Source of the DNA: Salinilacihabitans rarus
Lineage (GTDB): Archaea > Halobacteriota > Halobacteria > Halobacteriales > Natrialbaceae
Assembly (NCBI RefSeq): GCF_024296665.1
Contig: NZ_CP100762.1
Span: 310,001 to 374,000, forward strand
Direction of reading: 5' to 3'
Length of the DNA stretch: 64,000 nucleotides
Below the pieces are notes generated by a model, which was not told the origin of the DNA, searched no databases, and saw only the letters and a list, made by a program, of their open reading frames with translations. Shown piece after piece: positions 40,799-51,945 of the stretch (positions are counted from its first letter, which is position 1; every line of letters starts with the position of its first letter). The position numbers and the translations under genes were made by a program.

Positions 40799-43700
40799 TT
40801 AACCTCCGACGCCCTCGCCGTCGAACAGCGCCGCGAAGAGCTTTCGCTCGGCGGTTCGCACGTGGTTGTGAAATGCCGGCGGGGAGATGCCCAGCGAGTC
40901 GGCGACCTCCTCGCCGGTCGCCTGCCGCGGCCACTCGAAGAAGCCCCCGTGGTAGGCGGCCTGGACGACCTCGCGCTGGCGGTCGGTGAGGTCCTCGAGG
41001 GCGGAGACGGGCTCCCGGTAGGGGCCCCTGAGCCGGCCGTCGCCCGCGCTGGAGCGGTCGCGTCTCGCCAGCAGCGAGACCGAGAGGCCGCGCCGATTGA
41101 TCGTCGAGAGCAACTCCCGGACCTCGATCGACGGCGGGACGTCGACCGTCGCGCGCACCTCGTCGCCGTCGACGACGAACTCGCGTAACACGCCGCCGTG
41201 GGCGTCGACGATCGAGCCGAGGAACGGCTCGACGAGGCGAAGCTGGACGACCGTCCGCCCGTCGGCCCGGCCGATGACGGCCGCGTCGTCGAGACCGTCG
41301 ACGTCGTTCACCTCGTCGGCGTCGACCTCTCCGTCGATCTCCGCGAAGACGACGGTCGAGCCGTCCTCCTGTGAGATCACGCCCCGGAGGTCGACGGTCG
41401 CCCCGAGGGCGCCGGAGAGCGCCGAGAGCGGGCCGCCGTCGTCGACCGCGAGTTCGACCTCGGTGACCTCGTCGCCGAGCAACGCGTTCTTTCGCTGGAC
41501 GGCGTCGATGGCGTACGCGACGGTCTCGCCGAGTTCCGTGAGCACCCCGCGGTGGGTCTCGTCGAAGGCGTCGCGCCGGGTCGCGTAGATCGAGAGGACG
41601 CCGTAGAGGAAGTCGTCGTAGAGCAGCGGGACGGCGTAGACGGACTGGACGCTGCGCGAGAGGGCCTCGGGGCGCCAGGCGCCCTCGCGGATCGCGTCGG
41701 CGACGTTGTCGACGTAGGTCGGCCGCCGGCTCCGGGCGGCCCGGCCCGTCGGCTCCGCGGCGGGGTCGTCGACGGTCGTGACGGTCACGGCGTCGAGGTA
41801 GCCGCGGTCGAGCCCCGCGGTCGCGCGGGAGACGACCCGGTTCCCGCCCGGGTCGGGTTCGCCGATCCACGCGAACGCCCAGTCGTCGACGTCGGTCACC
41901 CGCTCGCAGACGCCGCGTTCGATCTCCTCGCGGGAGTCCGCGCGCAACAGGAGCTGTTCGACGTCTTCGCGGAGGTTGCCCGCGCGGTTGAGCCGTTCGA
42001 GGCGCTCGTTTTGCCGCCTGAGTTCCTGCTCGCGCTCGTGGAGGCGCCGCGTCCGGCCGATCCTGTCGAGGGCGGCCTCGGCGGTCGCGGCGAACAACTG
42101 GACGAGTTCGACCGTCTGGTCGTCGTAGAGGCCGGACTCGGTCGAGAACGCGACGAGGACGCCGTGTTCCCCGAGGGGGACGTAGAGTCCGCTGCGGACG
42201 TCCGTCGACTCGTCGTAGACCGCCGACGCGGTCCTGACGTCGTCGTAGACCTGCGGGGTGCCGTCGACGAACGCCTCCCACGTGATGCTCTCGTTCGGGC
42301 CGAACCGCGGCGGCGTGCCGACGTGCGTCGTCAGTTCCGAGGAGTACGCCGCCGGGTAGAGTTCGTTCTCGCGTTCGTCGAACCGGTAGACGACGACGCT
42401 CGTGAGGTCGAGGACGTCGGCGGCGACGTCGACGATGTACTCGCAGGCGGCCTGCTTGGACTCGACGGCGAGCAGGTGACGCGTCGCCTCGTGCATCGCG
42501 CCGAGGGTCTCCTCGTAGGTGACCCGCTCGGTGACGTCGATGGCGATGCCGATGACCCGTTCGAGGTCGTCGCCCCGGGTCACCGGCCGGTACCACGTCT
42601 CGAAGATGCGGTCGCCGACCTCCCGGTGGCTGTAGACCGGGTCGCCGTCGAGCGCTCGCGCGGCGTCCTCCTGAATGCCGGAGTCCTCGAAGACGTCGAA
42701 CAGCGACTCGCCGACGACGTCCCCAGCGCCGAGCCCGATCTTCTCGAGGCCGCGCCCCTCGGAGAGGGTGAACCGACCGTCGGTGTCGAGGACGAACAGC
42801 ACGACGGGGACGTTCTCGACGACCGCCTGAAGACGCTCGGTGCGGTCGAGGAGTTCGCGCTCGCGGGCGACGCGTTCGGAGACGTCCCGGAAGTAGACCG
42901 AGATGCCCGTCGCCGACGGGAAGACCCGCGCCTCGATCCAGGCGTCCATCGGCTCGTAGTAACCCTCGACCGTCCGGGGCTCCTGGTTCGTCATCGCCGT
43001 GACGGCCTCGTACTCGAACGCCGACCCGGCGACGCCCGGGAAGACCTCGAGGAACGTCCGGCCGAGCAGGTCCGACTCCTCGCGTTCGAGGATGTCCTCG
43101 GCGCGGTCGTTGACGTACGTGAACCGCCACTCGTCGTCGAGCGCGAGGAACGCGTCGGTGACCCGGTCGAACGACTCCCGCAGTTCCCGCTCGACGCGGT
43201 GGTAGGCCGTCACGTCGCGGATCGAGAGGACGATCCCCTCGACGGCCGGGTCGTCGAGCCGGTTGGTGAAGACGGCCTCGTGGACACACCAGGAGCCGTC
43301 GGCGTGTCGACAGCGGTACTCGCAGGTGTCCGTCGCGCCGAGGTCGCCCTCGGCGACGGCATCGAGCGTCGCGAGGAACTCCTCGCGGTCCTCCGGGTGC
43401 AACACCTCGTCGACGGGCGCTTCGAGCAGTTCCTCGGGTTCGTAGCCGACCATCCGCTCGACGGACGGGCTGACGTACGTCCGCCGGAACTCCTCGTCGA
43501 GGACGACCAGCAGCGTCGAGGAGCGTTCGAGCAGCGTCCGGTACCAGTCCTCCCGGTCTTCGAGCGCCGCGCGGGCCCGTTCGCTTCGAACCGTCCGCCG
43601 CACCCGGTGTCGGAGGAGGGTCGGCTCTTCGAGGGCGGCCGCCGTCACGACCTCGGCGGCACCCGCCGAGAGCGCCGCCTCGACGGTCGCGCCGTCGGCC

Positions 43701-43981
43701 GCGTCGACGAAGACGACCGGCCGGTCGTCGCCGCCGACCGCTTCGAGGAGGTCGAGGTCGTCGGTCAGCAGGCAGTGGATCGAGTCGTCGACCGCGTCCG
43801 CGTCGGTTCCGAGGGTCGTCCGCGGCCCCTCGACGGAGACGGCCCCGTCCTCGTCCCCGTCCTCGGCGTCGCCGTCGCCGTCGCCGTCGAGGGCGGTCGC
43901 CGCGGCCCGCAGCGGCGACGACGAGCCGACGGCGAGGACCCGGATCGACGTCGACTGGAGGGGACCGATCGCGCCGTTCAT
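40799..43981 (-). CDS. PAS/GAF sensor with HTH_10 (Bat-like) output
   Basis: A 1060-residue cytoplasmic regulator. In order: a degenerate receiver-like domain (about 12-130, acidic insert DGDGDGDAEDGDEDG), three PAS domains (about 145-265, 270-385 and 395-510; 'RRTYVSPSVERMVGYEPEEL' in the first), a GAF domain (about 515-650), a coiled linker, a second GAF (about 690-840), a Bat-type sensing region (about 850-985) and HTH_10 ('LTDRQREVVQAAYHGGFFEW', 'TGEEVADSLGISPPAFHNHV'). No histidine kinase is present. It should control genes directly in response to light, redox or small ligands, as does bacterioopsin activator Bat. Confidence 0.88.
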   Translation of the reverse strand: MNGAIGPLQSTSIRVLAVGSSSPLRAAATALDGDGDGDAEDGDEDGAVSVEGPRTTLGTDADAVDDSIHCLLTDDLDLLEAVGGDDRPVVFVDAADGATVEAALSAGAAEVVTAAALEEPTLLRHRVRRTVRSERARAALEDREDWYRTLLERSSTLLVVLDEEFRRTYVSPSVERMVGYEPEELLEAPVDEVLHPEDREEFLATLDAVAEGDLGATDTCEYRCRHADGSWCVHEAVFTNRLDDPAVEGIVLSIRDVTAYHRVERELRESFDRVTDAFLALDDEWRFTYVNDRAEDILEREESDLLGRTFLEVFPGVAGSAFEYEAVTAMTNQEPRTVEGYYEPMDAWIEARVFPSATGISVYFRDVSERVARERELLDRTERLQAVVENVPVVLFVLDTDGRFTLSEGRGLEKIGLGAGDVVGESLFDVFEDSGIQEDAARALDGDPVYSHREVGDRIFETWYRPVTRGDDLERVIGIAIDVTERVTYEETLGAMHEATRHLLAVESKQAACEYIVDVAADVLDLTSVVVYRFDERENELYPAAYSSELTTHVGTPPRFGPNESITWEAFVDGTPQVYDDVRTASAVYDESTDVRSGLYVPLGEHGVLVAFSTESGLYDDQTVELVQLFAATAEAALDRIGRTRRLHEREQELRRQNERLERLNRAGNLREDVEQLLLRADSREEIERGVCERVTDVDDWAFAWIGEPDPGGNRVVSRATAGLDRGYLDAVTVTTVDDPAAEPTGRAARSRRPTYVDNVADAIREGAWRPEALSRSVQSVYAVPLLYDDFLYGVLSIYATRRDAFDETHRGVLTELGETVAYAIDAVQRKNALLGDEVTEVELAVDDGGPLSALSGALGATVDLRGVISQEDGSTVVFAEIDGEVDADEVNDVDGLDDAAVIGRADGRTVVQLRLVEPFLGSIVDAHGGVLREFVVDGDEVRATVDVPPSIEVRELLSTINRRGLSVSLLARRDRSSAGDGRLRGPYREPVSALEDLTDRQREVVQAAYHGGFFEWPRQATGEEVADSLGISPPAFHNHVRTAERKLFAALFDGEGVGG

Positions 43982-44067
43982 ACCGTCCCTGAGCCGCCGG
44001 AGCGTAAAAAAGCGCCGCCGGGTTCCGGCACGGGACCGTATTTGTCGCTGGCGTCCGAAGGCGACGT

Positions 44068-44892
44068 ATGGTCTCGCGAGTCGTCTCCAACGGCGACGTC
44101 GAGGTTCCGACGATCGGGCTGGGGACGTGGCGTCTCACCGGAAACCGGTGTCGGCGGGCGGTCGAGACCGCACTCGACCTCGGCTACCGGCACGTCGACA
44201 CGGCACAGCGGTACGGCAACGAGCGCGCGGTCGGCCTCGCGCTGGCGGCGAGCGACGTCCCGCGCGAGGAGGTGTTCCTGACGACGAAGGTCTTCGGCAC
44301 GAACGCGGGGTACGACGACGTGCTCGACTCGACCGAGGAGAGTCTCGACCGCCTCGGCGTCGACCGGGTCGACCTCCTGCTGTTGCACTGGCCCAATCCG
44401 CTGGTCGACGTCGAGGAGACGATGGCCGCGATGAACCGCCTCCGCGAGGAAGGGAAGGCACGACACCTCGGCGTGAGCAACTTCTCGCGGCGCCAGTTCG
44501 CGGCCGCGCGGGCCGCCTCCGACGCGCCGCTTGTGACCAATCAGGTCCAGTTTCACCCGTACAATCCCCAGCGGGAGCTACTACGGTACTGTCAGGACGA
44601 GGGGGTGCTCCTGACGGCCTACAGCCCGCTGGCCCACGGCGGGGTGATCCACGACGACACCCTGACCGAGATCGGTGCGCGGTACGGGAAGACGCCCGCA
44701 CAGGTCGCCCTCCGGTGGGCGATCCAGCACCGGAACGTCCTCGCGATCCCGAAGGCCTCAAGCCGGGCGCACGTCGCGGAGAACCTCGACGTCTTCGACT
44801 TCGAACTCTCCCGGGCGGAGATGGAGACGGTCACGAACGCCTCCCCGTTCAGGACCGGACTCGCGTGGGTCCGGGGTCGGCTCGGGGTCTGA
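44068..44892 (+). CDS. Aldo/keto reductase (AKR5-like)
   Basis: A 274-residue NADPH reductase. The tetrad is in 'RHVDTAQRYGNERAVG' (Asp, Tyr), 'VFLTTKVFG' (Lys) and 'LLLLHWPNPL' (His). The C-terminus 'NVLAIPKASSRAHVAENLDV' binds the cofactor phosphate. It is shorter than the other reductase at 15059 and belongs to the group with 2,5-diketogluconate reductases; substrate unknown. It is divergent from the PAS/GAF regulator. Confidence 0.88.
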   Translation: MVSRVVSNGDVEVPTIGLGTWRLTGNRCRRAVETALDLGYRHVDTAQRYGNERAVGLALAASDVPREEVFLTTKVFGTNAGYDDVLDSTEESLDRLGVDRVDLLLLHWPNPLVDVEETMAAMNRLREEGKARHLGVSNFSRRQFAAARAASDAPLVTNQVQFHPYNPQRELLRYCQDEGVLLTAYSPLAHGGVIHDDTLTEIGARYGKTPAQVALRWAIQHRNVLAIPKASSRAHVAENLDVFDFELSRAEMETVTNASPFRTGLAWVRGRLGV

Positions 44893-44896
44893 GCGG

Positions 44897-46558
<1,662 letters not shown>

Positions 46559-46704
46559 GTGTCCTCCTCGGACCGGCGGGACCTAAAACGCGGGCGTCGC
46601 GGTAGCCCGGAGGGGGTACCGTCCCGCGGCGTCTCCGGACCGACCGACGGACTGTCGGTGGAACCGGCGAAATCGGTTAAGCTCCCTGACAGCCCCCGTA
46701 CCCC

Positions 46705-47118
46705 ATGGACACGAACTGGAGAGCAGTGATCCTCGGATTCGCCGTCATGATCGTCGTCGGGACCCTCGGGGGCCTCGGCCTGCCGGTCGTCGGCGTCGTC
46801 GGCGGCGGCGTCGTCGGCGGGCTGGTAGCGGGCTACCTCGCCGGGAACGGGGTCGGAAACGGCGTCTGGAACGGGCTGGTCGCGGGCGCGCTCGGCGGCA
46901 TCGTCAGTGCGGTCCTGCTCGCGCTGCTCGGGGCGCTCGTCGGCGCCGTCGCGGGGCCGCTCGGGAGCCTCTTCGCGGGCGTGAGCGTGCTGGTCGTCGG
47001 CGTCGTCGTCGCGCTCCTGTACGCCGTGCCGAGCGGGATCGCGGGCGGCCTCGGCGGACTGCTGCGGGGCGCCGTGCGCCGGCGCGGCGTCGAACCGGTC
47101 GAACCGGTCGGCCGCTGA
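46705..47118 (+). CDS. DUF5518-like membrane protein
   Basis: A 137-residue, very Gly-rich protein with about four hydrophobic segments ('AVILGFAVMIVVGTLGGLGL', 'GVVGGLVAGYLAG', 'LVAGALGGIVSAVLLALLGA', 'SVLVVGVVVALLYAVPSG'). The pattern fits haloarchaeal DUF5518. It has a short basic C-terminal tail. No known function. Confidence 0.75.
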   Translation: MDTNWRAVILGFAVMIVVGTLGGLGLPVVGVVGGGVVGGLVAGYLAGNGVGNGVWNGLVAGALGGIVSAVLLALLGALVGAVAGPLGSLFAGVSVLVVGVVVALLYAVPSGIAGGLGGLLRGAVRRRGVEPVEPVGR

Positions 47119-47171
47119 GCCGGCCGGGCCGCGGACGCAACGTTCACGTCGACTCGCGAGAAGCCACGCCT

Positions 47172-48440
47172 ATGCGCGACGGGCCGCGCCTCCCCGGCGT
47201 CGAGCGCGAGGACGACGAGCGGATCGTCCTCCACGTCGACGCAGACTGCTTCTACGCCGCCTGCGAGCGCCTGCGCGAGCCCGACCTCCGCGGCGAGCCG
47301 GTCGTCGTCGGCATGGGCTACGAACCCGGCGAGACCGTCGGCGCCGTCGCCACCGCGAGCTACGAGGCCCGCGAGTTCGGCGTCGAGAGCGCGATGGCGA
47401 TCTCGACGGCGCTCGAACGGCTCCCCCGGCGGGTGGACGCGGCCGACGACCCCGACCTCGCCCGCGAGGAGACCGGCCACTACCGGCCCGTCGACCTCGA
47501 CTACTACGAGTCCGTCGCGGCCGACGTACGGGAGATCCTCCACGACTGCGCCGACGTCGTCCGCGAGGTGAGCATCGACGAGGCCTACCTCGACGTCACC
47601 GAGCGCACCGCGTGGGAGGTCGCCGACGGCTTCGCCCGCCACGTCAAAGACCGCATTCGCCGCGAGGTGGGCGTCACCGTCAGCGTCGGCGCCGCGCCGA
47701 CGATGAGCGCGGCGAAGATCGCCAGCGACTTCGACAAGCCCGACGGCCTCACGGTCGTCCGCCCCGGCGAGGTCCGGGACTTTCTCGCGCCGCTCGACGT
47801 CGACCTGCTCCACGGCGTCGGCCCGGTCACCGCGCGCGAACTGCGGGAGATGGGCCTCGAAACCGCGGGCGACGTCGCCGCCGCGGATCCGGGACCGCTC
47901 GTCGAGCGCTTCGGCGAGCGCGGCCGGGAGCTGTACGACCGCGCGCGCGGCGAGGACGACCGCCGCGTCGAGCCCCGGGGCGAGCCCAAGAGCTTCTCGC
48001 GGGAGTCGGCGTTCGCCGACCCCGTCGAGGCGCCCGAACCGAAGTACGAGCAGGTCGGGACGCTCGCGGCGGCGGTCGCCGACCGCGCCCGCCGCGAGGG
48101 CGCGCTGTACCGGACCGTCGGCGTCAAGGCCGTCACCCCGCCGTACGACGTCAACACCCGGGAGCGGTCGCTGCCGGGACCGGTCGACGATCCGGACCTC
48201 GTCGCCCGCCTCGCGCGCGACCTGTTCGCCGAGTTCGAGTCCGAGCCGGTGCGCAAACTCGGCGTCCGCGTCGCGAACCTGGAGTTTACCGGCGCCGAGC
48301 AGGCCAGTCTCGACGGCTGGGGCGGCGACGGGGACGGAGACCCGGACGCAAACCCGGGAACGGCCGACGACGAGCGCGAGGCCGAGGAAACGTCGCCGGA
48401 CCGGCCGTCCGGACAGTCCTCGCTCGGCGACTTCGCGTGA
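47172..48440 (+). CDS. dinB: DNA polymerase IV (Y-family translesion polymerase)
   Basis: A 422-residue Y-family polymerase for lesion bypass. Catalytic acidic residues are in 'IVLHVDADCFYAACERLREP' and 'VREVSIDEAYLDVTE'; 'ATASYEAREFGVESAM' is the fingers motif; 'LLHGVGPVTARELREMG' is the HhH; the little-finger domain follows. The C-terminus ends in 'QSSLGDFA', a PCNA-interacting (PIP) box of form QxxLxxF, so it is recruited by the sliding clamp. The Asp/Glu-rich linker before it is haloarchaeal. Confidence 0.93.
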   Translation: MRDGPRLPGVEREDDERIVLHVDADCFYAACERLREPDLRGEPVVVGMGYEPGETVGAVATASYEAREFGVESAMAISTALERLPRRVDAADDPDLAREETGHYRPVDLDYYESVAADVREILHDCADVVREVSIDEAYLDVTERTAWEVADGFARHVKDRIRREVGVTVSVGAAPTMSAAKIASDFDKPDGLTVVRPGEVRDFLAPLDVDLLHGVGPVTARELREMGLETAGDVAAADPGPLVERFGERGRELYDRARGEDDRRVEPRGEPKSFSRESAFADPVEAPEPKYEQVGTLAAAVADRARREGALYRTVGVKAVTPPYDVNTRERSLPGPVDDPDLVARLARDLFAEFESEPVRKLGVRVANLEFTGAEQASLDGWGGDGDGDPDANPGTADDEREAEETSPDRPSGQSSLGDFA

Positions 48441-48547
48441 GCGGCGGGTGCCAACCGCCCCGTCCCCCACGTCGAGTATTCAAGATATAAGTACCCGTGC
48501 GCGAATCTCTCCGCAACGATAGCGTCCAACCGGACGACAGATATTCG

Positions 48548-49753
48548 ATGACCGAGGACTTCTACGAGCTTCTCGACGTTCCTCCCGACGCCTCGCAAGA
48601 CGAGATCAAGCGGGCGTTTCGTGAGCAGGTCCGGGTCTACCACCCGGACCACAACGACGACGACCGCGCGCGGGCGCAGTTCACCGCGATCAAGAAAGCC
48701 TACGACATCCTCGGCGACCCGGTCGAGCGGCAGGCGTACGACCGGCTGGGCCACGAGGACTACGTCGCCAAGCGGACCAAAGGGCTGCCCTCGCCGGACG
48801 TCTGGGAGCCGCCCGACGAGGACGAACTGCGCTCGCGCGACCGGTCGAGCGCGTCGGGGCGGTCGACGGACCGCTCGCGGTCGAGCGCCGACGCGGGTGC
48901 GACCTCGACGGGATCGACGCGCACGTCCGCGGGTGCGACCTCGACGTCCCGCGGCCGTCGAACGACCCGGTCGACGGGGTCGACGTCCTCGTCGACCGGC
49001 GGCGGGAGGACGACCCGGAGCGCGGGCGCGACCGACTCGCGGCGCTCGCGATCCGCGGCGGGCGACGCCGACGGACCCGTCGACGCGCTCGTCCGGTGGT
49101 GGCGGGCGCGCAACCTCGCGTGGCCGCTCATCTGGGCGTCGGTGCTGACCTACCTCGCCGGCCTCGGCCACTACGCGCTCGAACACGAGGCGGCGCTGCG
49201 CCGGGTCGTCGAGGAGGCCGGCGCGATCGGTCCCGACCCGGCCGGCCTCCTGTCGTTCCTCTCGAGCGGTCACCACGGCCTCGAGTCCCCGGCGGCGTTC
49301 GTCGCGGGGGCCGACTTCGTCGGGGCGTCGCTCCCGACCGCGCAGTGGCACGGCGCGCTCGCCGGGCTGGTGGCGCTCTCGGCGCTGCTCGTCGTCGGCG
49401 CGCGGCTGGCGCGCGACCGGCCGGTCAGGGACCGGCTGACGACCGACGAGACGATCGTGATCGCGCTCGCGGTCGCCGTCGCGACGACGCTCGTCGGCGG
49501 GCCGCTGCTGGCCGGCGCCGCCTTGCTGCCGCTGTTGTTCGGCGTGATCGTCCACCGGACCCACCAGTTGCCCGGCTGGTCGCCGTCGTACCTCTACGTC
49601 CTCGGCGTGCTCGCGCCGGCGGCCGGCCTCGTGGCCGCCGCGGCGGGCGCCGACTCGCTGATCGGCGACCTGCTCGCGTTCGTCGTCGTCCCGCTCGTCG
49701 CCGCGCTCGGCCTCCCGGTCCGCGTCGAGATCCGCAAACGGTACGGGCGCTGA
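48548..49753 (+). CDS. J-domain membrane protein (second copy of the type)
   Basis: A 401-residue protein. The J domain (1-70) has 'REQVRVYHPDHNDD' with intact HPD. A Ser/Thr/Arg-rich low-complexity linker (about 95-175; repeats of SADAGATSTGSTRTSAGATS type) leads to six or more hydrophobic segments (for example 'NLAWPLIWASVLTYLAGLGH', 'TIVIALAVAVATTLVGGPLL'). ATG 48548 starts right at the J domain. It is like the protein at 5698 but larger. Likely a membrane-bound Hsp70 co-chaperone. Confidence 0.84.
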   Translation: MTEDFYELLDVPPDASQDEIKRAFREQVRVYHPDHNDDDRARAQFTAIKKAYDILGDPVERQAYDRLGHEDYVAKRTKGLPSPDVWEPPDEDELRSRDRSSASGRSTDRSRSSADAGATSTGSTRTSAGATSTSRGRRTTRSTGSTSSSTGGGRTTRSAGATDSRRSRSAAGDADGPVDALVRWWRARNLAWPLIWASVLTYLAGLGHYALEHEAALRRVVEEAGAIGPDPAGLLSFLSSGHHGLESPAAFVAGADFVGASLPTAQWHGALAGLVALSALLVVGARLARDRPVRDRLTTDETIVIALAVAVATTLVGGPLLAGAALLPLLFGVIVHRTHQLPGWSPSYLYVLGVLAPAAGLVAAAAGADSLIGDLLAFVVVPLVAALGLPVRVEIRKRYGR

Positions 49754-49754
49754 C

Positions 49755-50420
49755 CTACCCGATCCTCGTCGCGACGCCTTTCGTCTGCCGGTAGTCCGAC
49801 GCGAGGATCCCCCGCATCGTCTCCAGCAGCGCCTCGCGGTCGCCGTCGTCCCACGCGGCCGGGTCACGGATCGGGACGACGAGGAAGCCCCGGCCGCGGA
49901 CCTCGCTCGCGTGGCGGGCGGCGAGGTCGAGGTCGTCACCGAAGCGACGGCGCTGGGTCGTGTACTCCCGGAGGACGTGGTCGGTCGGCCATTCGCCGAC
50001 CGGCAGCAGGATGTGGGCGTTGACCGCGCGCAACTCCGCGTCGAAGTACCGCTCCAGTTCGTCGTACTCCGCCTCGGTCGGCTCGCGGCCGCCGGCGAGG
50101 CAGTTCATGTGGAGGTAGCTGCAAAAGAGGTTCGACAGGGCGGGGCGCTCCGGCGGGCCGGAGACGAACCCGAGGTCACGGAAGACGTCGAGCAGGGTCT
50201 CCCCCCGCTCGGTCCCGGTGAACGGGACGCCCGTCTCCTCGCCGCCGTGGACGCCGGGGTGGTCGCCGATCAGGTGGAAGTCGGCGTTGGCGTCGCCGTA
50301 GCCGAAGACCGCGGGCGGGCTCCCGGGGTCCTGTCGCTCGAACGGCGGGCGCATCCCGAACGGGTTGCTGATCCTGTCGGTGACGTTCTTCACGGACGGA
50401 CAAACGGCGTCGCGACCCAT
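49755..50420 (-). CDS. Uracil-DNA glycosylase superfamily protein
   Basis: A 221-residue protein. 'FGYGDANADFHLIGDHPGVH' gives the active-site loop of the UDG fold (GD.PG...), 'GVPFTGTERGETLLDVFRDL' follows, and 'PALSNLFCSYLHMNCLAGG' is the strand with the base-binding Asn. 'ILLPVGEWPTDHVL' ends the core. It should remove uracil or related bases from DNA; subtype is uncertain. Convergent with the J-domain gene by one base. Confidence 0.83.
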   Translation of the reverse strand: MGRDAVCPSVKNVTDRISNPFGMRPPFERQDPGSPPAVFGYGDANADFHLIGDHPGVHGGEETGVPFTGTERGETLLDVFRDLGFVSGPPERPALSNLFCSYLHMNCLAGGREPTEAEYDELERYFDAELRAVNAHILLPVGEWPTDHVLREYTTQRRRFGDDLDLAARHASEVRGRGFLVVPIRDPAAWDDGDREALLETMRGILASDYRQTKGVATRIG

Positions 50421-50441
50421 AACGGCCGCGATACCGGAATA

Positions 50442-51128
50442 TTAGCGGTCCGGCGGCGGCTCGACGCCGGTCCGGTCCGGCCGGGGGTCGGCGGCGATGG
50501 TCGACTCGATCAGGGCGGCGAGGCCGCGGCGGAGCCGCTGGGAGACCGCCGAGTCGGAGACGCCGAGGCGTTCGCCGAGGTCGACCAGCGTCGCCCGCCG
50601 GGGAACCTCGAAGTAGCCCGCCTCGTAGGCCGCCAGCAGCAGGTCGCGCTGGGCGTCGGTCAGGCCGAACCCGACGTCGCGCTCGGGCGGGACCGCCTCG
50701 CGCAACCGGACGAGTTCGATCGACAGCCCGCGGTCGACACAGCGGGCGTGAAACGCCGAGAGGTCGTCGTAGCCGGGCAGGCGGAGCCGGAACGTCCAGC
50801 GGTCGGCCGTCCCGATCGCGTCGGTGACGATCGCGTCCGACTCGCGGATCGCCTCGACGAGGCCGTCGACCTCGTCGACCCACTCCAGTTTGACGAGGGC
50901 GTATCGGCCGACCTCGTCGAGCACCGTCGCCGACGCCACGTCGGGGTCGGCCTCCAGCGCCTCGACCGGCGAGGCGGAGAGTTCCGTCGGCACCCAGAGG
51001 TACGGGAGCACCTCCTCGCCGGTCGGCACCGCCGTCTCGGCGAGGAGGGCGCGTTTCGAGTCCGCTTCGAGGGTCGTCCCGAGGGGGAACTCCGCGGCGG
51101 GGACGGCGACGGTCACGAGCAGGCTCAT
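50442..51128 (-). CDS. HTH_10 (Bat-type) transcriptional regulator
   Basis: A 228-residue regulator. The N-terminal domain ('LLVTVAVPAAEFPLGTTLEA', 'LPYLWVPTE') is the Bat-type HTH-associated GAF-like fold, and the C-terminus is HTH_10 ('GLTDAQRDLLLAAYEAGYFE', 'TLVDLGERLGVSDSAVSQRL'). It is transcribed towards the UDG gene with 20 bases between. Ligand and target are unknown. Confidence 0.85.
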   Translation of the reverse strand: MSLLVTVAVPAAEFPLGTTLEADSKRALLAETAVPTGEEVLPYLWVPTELSASPVEALEADPDVASATVLDEVGRYALVKLEWVDEVDGLVEAIRESDAIVTDAIGTADRWTFRLRLPGYDDLSAFHARCVDRGLSIELVRLREAVPPERDVGFGLTDAQRDLLLAAYEAGYFEVPRRATLVDLGERLGVSDSAVSQRLRRGLAALIESTIAADPRPDRTGVEPPPDR

Positions 51129-51331
51129 CCGCGGCTCACCGTCGTCACCGGGCGATGCGAAGCGTCTCCGGGGGGAGCGGCGCCGCTGGGGGGCCACGCG
51201 TCGGGGGTCTGGCGTCGGTCTCGGCGATCCATGAACGACTCGTTGTCTGTGACATTCTCCGTCAGACACATGAATACGGAGCTTGGATGTCGAAGCCGTT
51301 TATACGAGCCACGCTCCGTGCGGCCGGCGGC

Positions 51332-51901
51332 TCACCGCCCGAGCGAGTGGAACTCCTCGTTGGGCCGCATGTCGGCCAGCTGGGCCATCCGGTTCGAGAG
51401 GTTGAAGAAGGCGGCGACGGCCCCGACGTCCCAGATCGCCTGCCGGCTGAACCCGTGGGCCGCCAGCCGTTCGAGGTCGGCCGCCTCGACGGCCGCGGGT
51501 GACTCGGTGAGCTTCACGGCGAGGTCGAGCATGGCCCGGTGGCGGTCGCTGACGTCCGCGGTCCGGTAGTTCGCCACGAGTTGATCGGCCAGCAGCGGGT
51601 CGTCGCCGTAGAGACGTAGCAGGGCGCCGTGGGCGACGTTGCAGTAGTAACAGTCGTTCGCGCCGCTGACGGCGACGACGATCATCTCGATCTCCTCGCG
51701 GGTCAGTTCGGTGTCCTCGACGAGCGCGTCGTAGTACCGGAAGAACGCCCGGAAGTGCGACGGGCGGTAGGCGTACGCGAGGAAGACGTTCGGCGTAAAG
51801 CCCGCCCGCTCGGTCTCCTCCTCGATGCGGTCGACGACGTCCTCGGGGAGGTCGTCGAGGGACGGTACCGGGAATCGGGTCATCGGATCGACGTCCGACA
51901 T
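51332..51901 (-). CDS. Peroxidase-related alkylhydroperoxidase (AhpD/CMD fold)
   Basis: A 189-residue protein of the carboxymuconolactone decarboxylase/AhpD fold. The redox motif 'SGANDCYYCNVAHGALLR' has C-x-x-C and a His, as in peroxidase-related proteins. 'DLAVKLTESPAAVEAADLER' and 'SRQAIWDVGAVAAFFNLSNR' complete the helical domain. It should reduce organic peroxides through a disulfide. ATG 51901 fits the family start; it is downstream of ctaA on the same strand (44 bases). Confidence 0.85.
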   Translation of the reverse strand: MSDVDPMTRFPVPSLDDLPEDVVDRIEEETERAGFTPNVFLAYAYRPSHFRAFFRYYDALVEDTELTREEIEMIVVAVSGANDCYYCNVAHGALLRLYGDDPLLADQLVANYRTADVSDRHRAMLDLAVKLTESPAAVEAADLERLAAHGFSRQAIWDVGAVAAFFNLSNRMAQLADMRPNEEFHSLGR

Positions 51902-51945
51902 GGGCGCGAAGACGACCCCCGGGACGGTAAGGATACGGGTCCGGG

